NCBI GenBank assembly: GCA_031769625.1
Contig: JAUIMM010001997.1
Location: forward strand, 1-64,000
DNA: 64,000 nucleotides
Reading direction: 5' to 3'
DNA from: Taudactylus pleione
Taxonomy: Eukaryota > Chordata > Amphibia > Anura > Myobatrachidae
The notes under the pieces were generated by a model, which worked only from the letters and a program-made list of their open reading frames with translations, did no database searches and was not told the origin of the DNA. Shown here one piece after another: positions 50,519-61,305 of the stretch. The position numbers and the translations under genes are program-made. Every line of letters begins with the position of its first letter. The stretch's first letter is position 1.

Positions 50519-53500
50519 GGAAGAGGCACACATCCCCTGCAGAATAAGCTTGAACTATGTGGCAGGAGGACCCCATGCTTTGGATTTTCTTCTTATGGGG
50601 TCAACAGCACAGGATCATGACATTGATCAATTGCCTGGGACTTGGCAGACACAATTAGGCATCTCGTAAGTTATTGTGAACCAATTATGCAATTTTTCAT
50701 CCATTCAGAATGGCTACCTATTCTGCAGGTGCACTCCACTGCTTCCAAATCTGCAGGATGATTGCATTAAATAATGCAATTGGCCAGGGTATCCAACCTC
50801 TTTAAGAAATGCCTTGAAAACCATCTTAAATATTTGCTATTTAAAGGGACTGTAACCTTCCATATGTCGTTTGCTTCATTTTGTCCAGCACAGAAGAGTA
50901 TATACTGTATGCTAGAAAACATTTTATATTATTTCTGTTTCACCTGATCTCTTTTATTTTTTGCGTCCTTTCTGGACTTGACCACTTCCCCAATGACATC
51001 ATGTACCACCGCCATATCCTGCACATTGCCATTAGGTCATAACCTTAAACTATTATGTAGTGCGAAGATTATCAAATCTCTTCTATTAACAGGATAGTAG
51101 ACCTCACAGCCTATTAACCTTCTAAGAGACTCCATTATGAAAAAAAACAAAGACCACATCAAGTAAAATCAATTTGAAAATATATTTATTATGAATTTTT
51201 AGCACAAGGAAAACAACACTATATTTTTACTCTGCGTTGTAAATAAATTAGTGCCCAAGATTAGCTGGAGGCTCTTACAAGCTTGTCCTATAAGAGGAAC
51301 AAGATGGTGGAAGCCTCATGACTCACAAAGAATCATCCTTCAGCACTCAGGAGAGGAAAACCCCCCTGTGGAGGAAACCTCTGGGGACCCATGGCTTGAA
51401 GGATTGCCCGTCCCTCTGGGCACTAGGAGGCTATGCAGAGTTATATTTCCAAACTTATTTAAAATACTGTATGAACATTTGACACTAAAATACACTATAC
51501 AGTTTACCACATTAATAAATAACATTGGCTGACGTCATTAATATAGTTCCTGTCCACATCTCCTGACATTACCCAATTTAAATTCCTCACAAAGCTGCGC
51601 AATTTTCTGAAGAGGATGGTCATCCCCTTTTGAGAAGCACCGATTTTACCCGAATGGCTACTACATTGCGATAGATGTGCTGTGCTGCTAGAACCTCCAA
51701 TTATAGAAATAAACAAGCTCAAGGTCATATTTTAGGGTAGTCAAGCTCCAAGTCTGCAGGCACATCCAAGTGAAACGCCTTTGTCTTTGATGAGATACTT
51801 ACCTCAAGAGGATATATTTCCCTCAGTGGGCTGGGTGCAAGAGATGTATTTGGAGTATGTTAATGACAGCAATGATAATGCTATGTCAGTGTCCCGGGCG
51901 GTTAAGAGTGAGCAACAGCAAAGAGTTACCATTATGACATCACAGCATGACCTCACTCGTGTTCTACATTCCTTAAAGGAGAAGTGCACAAAATAATCTC
52001 TACTGATGTGTGATATGTTTATATTCTCCATCACCTCTGCTTCCCATGATACACCTGCCATTTATTATTATTACACATCTGTCCCTTTGCCATCTCCTTA
52101 TTCGCCAAAGTTCTCTTTTACTGCATCCACTCATTCAATCAATCAGTTCCTATCAGCTCTTTCTCATTTCATTAACCTGCTGATTCTGTCCATTTTTTAT
52201 TTCTCAAGACTGCTACTTGGGTAGAAAACAAGCAAGGGATTGAATGAAAATAAAAAACACAATTAATATGAAAATACTGCTAGGATGTTTATAAATTGAA
52301 ATGACGTTAATAGCTAGGCCAAGGCTAGTTGTTTCTGCACCCCTATAGGTGTGAGCAAAGCCGAGCGAGGTTTTCCTGCAGGATGACCAGCATTACATCA
52401 GCGTGCAATATTCTGATGGAAACGTGCTTCTTTTTGAATCTCCCCAATAGTCTCTGTTCCCAGTATAGCATATAATTGGCAATGATGAATATACAGTGGA
52501 GGACCGATTTTGCCCATTATACAGTAGACTTTCAGGATTGATAAATATTCAGTTTAGCCTAATGTAACTTGATCAGTATGCAATATATCCCTGTTATGCT
52601 TAGCCACTATATAGATTAGGCCCACTGTGCTAAATATACGTACACTCTGGGGGTCATTTAGAGTTGGCTGTGCTGGCAAAGTGACTGTGTAAGGGGGCAC
52701 ACTGCTCGCCGATGTATGCTGCGCTATATTCTGCTGATTAAAGGGGCTGTATCCAGACTCACAAGTGGCTGTGTGTGCAAAAAAAACAAAGTTTAAAAGT
52801 AAAAAAAAAATTGAAGAGATTTAAAAGTTTAAAAAGTAAAAAAAACACTTTTTTTTGTGGTGTTCCCCACTGTGTATACAAGCACCTTGACTCCTTGGGC
52901 TGTACCTCACTGTGTATACAAGTACTGTGATTCCTTGGGCCATAACCCACTGTGTTTACATGCACCGTGACTCATTGGGCCTTAGCCCTCTGTGTGTCCA
53001 TAACACACAAGTACTGTTACTCAGTAGTGAATGGCAATGTTTCATAGATGTGCTTTAAACTGCGGTGTCTGTGCCACCACTCTGTCGCTTAGTAACCTGC
53101 CAGCTCACTGCAGCCTTTGGTCAATAATGGTGAAAATAATATTGTGAGCTGTGAGGTGGTCTAAATTGACTGTAAATGACTGGAAATTAATGTTATTGAG
53201 GTTAATAATGCTCTAGGAACAAAAAATTACCATTATTTTGTGATTTTAGCTTTCTTTGTCAATTTTTGTAAAAAAATCCAAATCTAAATTCAAATCCAAA
53301 ACCAGTCATGGCGCTTTGTCAAATTCAAATCCAAGGCCTGATGACGAATCAGAGCCAAATCCAAATCTAGCAAAAATGGTCTGGTGCACATATCTAGTTT
53401 ATATGTGTGTTTTTCTGTGGCACTACAGGTCCCAGCAGGTCCTGGGTGATTTCTTCAAGCTTCAACATGCTTTTTCAGCCATGGGTATGCAGGCACTTCT

Positions 53501-53858
53501 AGTGCTAAAAGCGCCTGCATAAGCAAGCCGTTTTATTTATTTGGCTGGCTGCATTTGTGTGAAAGAGATGTGTATGTCTGTGTCAGTATGTGTGTGTCTG
53601 GGGAGGTTATGGTGTGCCGAGAGACGATGCAGGGGGAGATGGTGTGGCTAAGAGATGCAGGGGGCAGGAAATACACAGGGGGAATGAGTCTGGTTGAACC
53701 GCTGTTGTAAGATGATGACCTTGTTAATATTCCCACTTAAACAGGCATCTTCTGGACGATGTGCCCTACATGAATAGTGAATGCCGACTGCAGGCGCTGT
53801 CTTCCCATGGAGGATATATTTCTTCAGAGGTTCCACATTGTGAGAAACCACCGTATCG
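50519..53858 (+). pseudogene. Lipocalin-like gene remnant, copy 15
   Basis: Segments at 50519-50665, 51827-51958, 52382-52449 and 53745-53858. Arg variant in the second segment, unlike its neighbours. Confidence 0.43.
51551..51788 (+). pseudogene. 7SK snRNA-related sequence, copy 15
   Basis: Same sequence as the reference copy. Confidence 0.8.
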
Positions 53859-54118
53859 GTAAGGTATATATGGAATAGAAAGTAATGTTCCCAGAGTGAC
53901 AAGAAATGGGTGGCGTGCCATGTTGGCACGCCCCATTTTTAGTGGCCACGCCCCTTCGGTAAGTGACCACACCCATTTTTTGCTGCGCGCCAGGGGCGCG
54001 CATAATTCCTTTTCTATGCGTGTCTATGGGCGGGCGGGGCGGGGGGCGGCACGCAGTTCTTCAACTTGCCCTGGGCTCCAAAGACCCTAGTGATGCCTCT
54101 GGCTGTTTATTTTCCTAG

Positions 54119-57100
54119 GGAAGAGGCACACATCCCCTGCAGAATAAGCTTGAACTATGTGACAGGAGGACCCCATGCTTTGGATTTTCTTCTTATGGGG
54201 TCAACAGCACAGGATCATGACATTGATCAATTGCCTGGGACTTGGCAGGCACAATTAGGCATCTCGTAAGTTATTGTGAACCAATTATGCAATTTTTCAT
54301 CCATTCAGAATGGCTACCTATTCTGCAGGTGCACTCCACTGCTTCCAAATCTGCAGGATGATTGCATTAAATAATGCAATTGGCCAGGGTATCCAACCTC
54401 TTTAAGAAATGCCTTGAAAACCATCTTAAATATTTGCTATTTAAAGGGACTGTAACCTTCCATATGTCGTTTGCTTCATTTTGTCCAGCACAGAAGAGTA
54501 TATACTGTATGCTAGAAAACATTTTATATTATTTCTGTTTCACCTGATCTCTTTTATTTTTTGCGTCCTTTCTGGACTTGACCACTTCCCCAATGACATC
54601 ATGTACCACCGCCATATCCTGCACATTGCCATTAGGTCATAACCTTAAACTATTATGTAGTGCGAAGATTATCAAATCTCTTCTATTAACAGGATAGTAG
54701 ACCTCACAGCCTCTTAACCTTCTAAGAGACTCCATTATGAAAAAAAACAAAGACCACATCAAGTAAAATCAATTTGAAAATATATTTATTATGAATTTTT
54801 AGCACAAGGAAAACAACACTATATTTTTACTCTGCGTTGTAAATAAATTAGTGCCCAAGATTAGCTGGAGGCTCTTACAAGCTTGTCCTATAAGAGGAAC
54901 AAGATGGTGGAAGCCTCATGACTCACAAAGAATCATCCTTCAGCACTCAGGAGAGGAAAAACCCCCTGTGGAGGAAACCTCTGGGGACCCATGGCTTGAA
55001 GGATTGCCCGTCCCTCTGGGCACTAGGAGGCTATGCAGAGTTATATTTCCAAACTTATTTAAAATACTGTATGAACATTTGACACTAAAATACACTATAC
55101 AGTTTACCACATTAATAAATAACATTGGCTGACGTCATTAATATAGTTCCTGTCCACATCTCCTGACATTACCCAATTTAAATTCCTCACAAAGCTGCGC
55201 AATTTTCTGAAGAGGATGGTCATCCCCTTTTGAGAAGCACCGATTTTACCCGAATGGCTACTACATTGCGATAGATGTGCTGTGCTGCTAGAACCTCCAA
55301 TTATAGAAATAAACAAGCTCAAGGTCATATTTTAGGGTAGTCAAGCTCCAAGTCTGCAGGCACATCCAAGTGAAACGCCTTTGTCTTTGATGAGATACTT
55401 ACCTCAAGAGGATATATTTCCCTCAGTGGGCTGGGTGCAAGAGATGTATTTGGAGTATGTTAATGACAGCAATGATAATGCTATGTCAGTGTCCTGGGCG
55501 GTTAAGAGTGAGCAACAGCAAAGAGTTACCATTATGACATCACAGCATGACCTCACTCGTGTTCTACATTCCTTAAAGGAGAAGTGCACAAAATAATCTC
55601 TACTGATGTGTGATATGTTTATATTCTCCATCACCTCTGCTTCCCATGATACACCTGCCATTTATTATTATTACACATCTGTCCCTTTGCCATCTCCTTA
55701 TTCGCCAAAGTTCTCTTTTACTGCATCCACTCATTCAATCAATCAGTTCCTATCAGCTCTTTCTCATTTCATTAACCTGCTGATTCTGTCCATTTTTTAT
55801 TTCTCAAGACTGCTACTTGGGTAGAAAACAAGCAAGGGATTGAATGAAAATAAAAAACACAATTAATATGAAAATACTGCTAGGATGTTTATAAATTGAA
55901 ATGACGTTAATAGCTAGGCCAAGGCTAGTTATTTCTGCACCCCTATAGGTGTGAGCAAAGCCGAGCGAGGTTTTCCTGCAGGATGACCAGCATTACATCA
56001 GCGTGCAATATTCTGATGGAAACGTGCTTCTTTTTGAATCTCCCCAATAGTCTCTGTTCCCAGTATAGCATATAATTGGCAATGATGAATATACAGTGGA
56101 GGACCGATTTTGCCCATTATACAGTAGACTTTCAGGATTGATAAATATTCAGTTTAGCCTAATGTAACTTGATCAGTATGCAATATATCCCTGTTATGCT
56201 TAGCCACTATATAGATTAGGCCCACTGTGCTAAATATACGTACACTCTGGGGGTCATTTAGAGTTGGCTGTGCTGGCAAAGTGACTGTGTAAGGGGGCAC
56301 ACTGCTCACCGATGTATGCTGCGCTATATTCTGCTGATTAAAGGGGCTGTATCCAGACTCACAAGTGGCTGTGTGTGCAAAAAAAACAAAGTTTAAAAGT
56401 AAAAAAAAAATTGAAGAGATTTAAAAGTTTAAAAAGTAAAAAAAACACTTTTTTTTGTGGTGTTCCCCACTGTGTATACAAGCACCTTGACTCCTTGGGC
56501 TGTACCTCACTGTGTATACAAGTACTGTGATTCCTTGGGCCATAACCCACTGTGTTTACATGCACCGTGACTCATTGGGCCTTAGCCCTCTGTGTGTCCA
56601 TAACACACAAGTACTGTTACTCAGTAGTGAATGGCAATGTTTCATAGATGTGCTTTAAACTGCGGTGTCTGTGCCACCACTCTGTCGCTTAGTAACCTGC
56701 CAGCTCACTGCAGCCTTTGGTCAATAATGGTGAAAATAATATTGTGAGCTGTGAGGTGGTCTAAATTGACTGTAAATGACTGGAAATTAATGTTATTGAG
56801 GTTAATAATGCTCTAGGAACAAAAAATTACCATTATTTTGTGATTTTAGCTTTCTTTGTCAATTTTTGTAAAAAAATCCAAATCTAAATTCAAATCCAAA
56901 ACCAGTCATGGCGCTTTGTCAAATTCAAATCCAAGGCCTGATGACGAATCAGAGCCAAATCCAAATCTAGCAAAAATGGTCTGGTGCACATATCTAGTTT
57001 ATATGTGTGTTTTTCTGTGGCACTACAGGTCCCAGCAGGTCCTGGGTGATTTCTTCAAGCTTCAACATGCTTTTTCAGCCATGGGTATGCAGGCACTTCT

Positions 57101-57456
57101 AGTGCTAAAAGCGCCTGCATAAGCAAGCCGTTTTATTTATTTGGCTGGCTGCATTTGTGTGAAAGAGATGTGTATGTCTGTGTCAGTATGTGTGTCTGGG
57201 GAGGTTATGGTGTGCCGAGAGACGATGCAGGGGGAGATGGTGTGGCTAAGAGATGCAGGGGGCAGGAAATACACAGGGGGAATGAGTCTGGTTGAACCGC
57301 TGTTGTAAGATGATGACCTTGTTAATATTCCCACTTAAACAGGCATCTTCTGGACGATGTGCCCTACATGAATAGTGAATGCCGACTGCAGGCGCTGTCT
57401 TCCCATGGAGGATATATTTCTTCAGAGGTTCCACATTGTGAGAAACCACCGTATCG
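54119..57456 (+). pseudogene. Lipocalin-like gene remnant, copy 16
   Basis: Segments at 54119-54265, 55427-55558, 55982-56049 and 57343-57456. Two replacement changes in the first segment (Ala to Thr, Thr to Ala). Confidence 0.43.
55151..55388 (+). pseudogene. 7SK snRNA-related sequence, copy 16
   Basis: Same sequence as the reference copy, even though this unit is among the most divergent elsewhere. Confidence 0.8.
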
Positions 57457-57716
57457 GTAAGGTATATATGGAATAGAAAGTAATGTTCCCAGAGTGACAA
57501 GAAATGGGTGGCGTGCCATGTTGGCACGCCCCATTTTTAGTGGCCACGCCCCTTCAGTAAGTGACCACACCCATTTTTTGCTGCGCGCCATGGGCGCGCA
57601 TAAATCCTTTTCTGTGCGTGTCTATGGGGGGGCGGGGCGGGGGGCGGCACGCAGTTCTTCAACTTGCCCTGGGCTCCAAAGACCCTAGTGATGCCTCTGG
57701 CTGTTTATTTTCCTAG

Positions 57717-60700
57717 GGAAGAGGCACACATCCCCTGCAGAATAAGCTTGAACTATGTGGCAGGAGGACCCCATGCTTTGGATTTTCTTCTTATGGGGTC
57801 AACAGCACAGGATCATGACATTGATCAATTGCCTGGGACTTGGCAGACACAATTAGGCATCTCGTAAGTTATTGTGAACCAATTATGCAATTTTTCATCC
57901 ATTCAGAATGGCTACCTATTCTGCAGGTGCACTCCACTGCTTCCAAATCTGCAGGATGATTGCATTAAATAATGCAATTGGCCAGGGTATCCAACCTCTT
58001 TAAGAAATGCCTTGAAAACCATCTTAAATATTTGCTATTTAAAGGGACTGTAACCTTCCATATGTCGTTTGCTTCATTTTGTCCAGCACAGAAGAGTATA
58101 TACTGTATGCTAGAAAACATTTTATATTATTTCTGTTTCACCTGATCTCTTTTATTTTTTGCGTCCTTTCTGGACTTGACCACTTCCCCAATGACATCAT
58201 GTACCACCGCCATATCCTGCACATTGCCATTAGGTCATAACCTTAAACTATTATGTAGTGCGAAGATTATCAAATCTCTTCTATTAACAGGATAGTAGAC
58301 CTCACAGCCTCTTAACCTTCTAAGAGACTCCATTATGAAAAAAAACAAAGACCACATCAAGTAAAATCAATTTGAAAATATATTTATTATGAATTTTTAG
58401 CACAAGGAAAACAACACTATATTTTTACTCTGCGTTGTAAATAAATTAGTGCCCAAGATTAGCTGGAGGCTCTTACAAGCTTGTCCTATAAGAGGAACAA
58501 GATGGTGGAAGCCTCATGACTCACAAAGAATCATCCTTCAGCACTCAGGAGAGGAAAAAACCCCTGTGGAGGAAACCTCTGGGGACCCATGGCTTGAAGG
58601 ATTGCCCGTCCCTCTGGGCACTAGGAGGCTATGCAGAGTTATATTTCCAAACTTATTTAAAATACTGTATGAACATTTGACACTAAAATACACTATACAG
58701 TTTACCACATTAATAAATAACATTGGCTGACGTCATTAATATAGTTCCTGTCCACATCTCCTGACATTACCCAATTTAAATTCCTCACAAAGCTGCGCAA
58801 TTTTCTGAAGAGGATGGTCATCCCCTTTTGAGAAGCACCGATTTTACCCGAATGGCTACTACATTGCGATAGATGTGCTGTGCTGCTAGAACCTCCAATT
58901 ATAGAAATAAACAAGCTCAAGGTCATATTTTAGGGTAGTCAAGCTCCAAGTCTGCAGGCACATCCAAGTGAAACGCCTTTGTCTTTGATGAGATACTTAC
59001 CTCAAGAGGATATATTTCCCTCAGTGGGCTGGGTGCAAGAGATGTATTTGGAGTATGTTAATGACAGCAATGATAATGCTATGTCAGTGTCCTGGGCGGT
59101 TAAGAGTGAGCAACAGCAAAGAGTTACCATTATGACATCACAGCATGACCTCACTCGTGTTCTACATTCCTTAAAGGAGAAGTGCACAAAATAATCTCTA
59201 CTGATGTGTGATATGTTTATATTCTCCATCACCTCTGCTTCCCATGATACACCTGCCATTTATTATTATTACACATCTGTCCCTTTGCCATCTCCTTATT
59301 CGCCAAAGTTCTCTTTTACTGCATCCACTCATTCAATCAATCAGTTCCTATCAGCTCTTTCTCATTTCATTAACCTGCTGATTCTGTCCATTTTTTATTT
59401 CTCAAGACTGCTACTTGGGTAGAAAACAAGCAAGGGATTGAATGAAAATAAAAAACACAATTAATATGAAAATACTGCTAGGATGTTTATAAATTGAAAT
59501 GACGTTAATAGCTAGGCCAAGGCTAGTTATTTCTGCACCCCTATAGGTGTGAGCAAAGCCGAGCGAGGTTTTCCTGCAGGATGACCAGCATTACATCAGC
59601 GTGCAATATTCTGATGGAAACGTGCTTCTTTTTGAATCTCCCCAATAGTCTCTGTTCCCAGTATAGCATATAATTGGCAATGATGAATATACAGTGGAGG
59701 ACCGATTTTGCCCATTATACAGTAGACTTTCAGGATTGATAAATATTCAGTTTAGCCTAATGTAACTTGATCAGTATGCAATATATCCCTGTTATGCTTA
59801 GCCACTATATAGATTAGGCCCACTGTGCTAAATATACGTACACTCTGGGGGTCATTTAGAGTTGGCTGTGCTGGCAAAGTGACTGTGTAAGGGGGCACAC
59901 TGCTCGCCGATGTATGCTGCGCTATATTCTGCTGATTAAAGGGGCTGTATCCAGACTCACAAGTGGCTGTGTGTGCAAAAAAAACAAAGTTTAAAAGTAA
60001 AAAAAAAATTGAAGAGATTTAAAAGTTTAAAAAGTAAAAAAAACACTTTTTTTTGTGGTGTTCCCCACTGTGTATACAAGCACCTTGACTCCTTGGGCTG
60101 TACCTCACTGTGTATACAAGTACTGTGATTCCTTGGGCCATAACCCACTGTGTTTACATGCACCGTGACTCATTGGGCCTTAGCCCTCTGTGTGTCCATA
60201 ACACACAAGTACTGTTACTCAGTAGTGAATGGCAATGTTTCATAGATGTGCTTTAAACTGCGGTGTCTGTGCCACCACTCTGTCGCTTAGTAACCTGCCA
60301 GCTCACTGCAGCCTTTGGTCAATAATGGTGAAAATAATATTGTGAGCTGTGAGGTGGTCTAAATTGACTGTAAATGACTGGAAATTAATGTTATTGAGGT
60401 TAATAATGCTCTAGGAACAAAAAATTACCATTATTTTGTGATTTTAGCTTTCTTTGTCAATTTTTGTAAAAAAATCCAAATCTAAATTCAAATCCAAAAC
60501 CAGTCATGGCGCTTTGTCAAATTCAAATCCAAGGCCTGATGACGAATCAGAGCCAAATCCAAATCTAGCAAAAATGGTCTGGTGCACATATCTAGTTTAT
60601 ATGTGTGTTTTTCTGTGGCACTACAGGTCCCAGCAGGTCCTGGGTGATTTCTTCAAGCTTCAACATGCTTTTTCAGCCATGGGTATGCAGGCACTTCTAG

Positions 60701-61056
60701 TGCTAAAAGCGCCTGCATAAGCAAGCCGTTTTATTTATTTGGCTGGCTGCATTTGTGTGAAAGAGATGTGTATGTCTGTGTCAGTATGTGTGTGTCTGGG
60801 GAGGTTATGGTGTGCCGAGAGACGATGCAGGGGGAGATGGTGTGGCTAAGAGATGCAGGGGGCAGGAAATACACAGGGGGAATGAGTCTGGTTGAACCGC
60901 TGTTGTAAGATGATGACCTTGTTAATATTCCCACTTAAACAGGCATCTTCTGGACGATGTGCCCTACATGAATAGTGAATGCCGACTGCAGGCGCTGTCT
61001 TCCCATGGAGGATATATTTCTTCAGAGGTTCCACATTGTGAGAAACCACCGTATCG
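57717..61056 (+). pseudogene. Lipocalin-like gene remnant, copy 17
   Basis: Segments at 57717-57863, 59025-59156, 59580-59647 and 60943-61056. Confidence 0.43.
58749..58986 (+). pseudogene. 7SK snRNA-related sequence, copy 17
   Basis: Same sequence as the reference copy. Confidence 0.8.
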
Positions 61057-61305
61057 GTAAGGTATATATGGAATAGAAAGTAATGTTCCCAGAGTGACAA
61101 GAAATGGGTGGCGTGCCATGTTGGCACGCCCCATTTTTAGTGGCCACGCCCCTTCGGTAAGTGACCACACCCATTTTTTGCTGCGCGCATAATTCCTTTT
61201 CTATGCGTGTCTATGGGCGGGCGGGGCGGGGGGCGGCACGCAGTTCTTCAACTTGCCCTGGGCTCCAAAGACCCTAGTGATGCCTCTGGCTGTTTATTTT
61301 CCTAG

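Larger units (their letters stand above)
50403..54002 (+). repeat. Repeat copy 15, 3,600 bp
   Basis: Central haplotype, except that it carries the left-haplotype C in GTCCCGGG at 51895. Private G in GTTGTTTC at 52331. Confidence 0.98.
54003..57600 (+). repeat. Repeat copy 16, 3,598 bp
   Basis: First copy of the right haplotype. It has CATAATTCC at the start, C inside the G-rich tract (GGGCGGGCGG near 54028), GTGACAGG at 54160, CCTCTTAACC at 54711 and an extra A in the GAAAAACCCC tract at 54955. Private variants: GGCAGGCAC at 54249, GCTCACCG at 56306, loss of one TG dinucleotide near 57195, CTTCAGTAAG at 57556. The hairpin loop at its end is ATG (57590-57592). Confidence 0.98.
57601..61189 (+). 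repeat. Repeat copy 17, 3,589 bp
   Basis: Starts with the GTGCGTGTCTATGG variant otherwise found only in copy 4. Shares CCTCTTAACC (58308) with copies 16 and 18 but lacks their GTGACAGG and AATTCC markers. The A run near 58555 is longer by another A. Its terminal hairpin has collapsed to a single TGCGCGCA (61182-61189), an 11-bp deletion that accounts for the short length. Confidence 0.98.
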
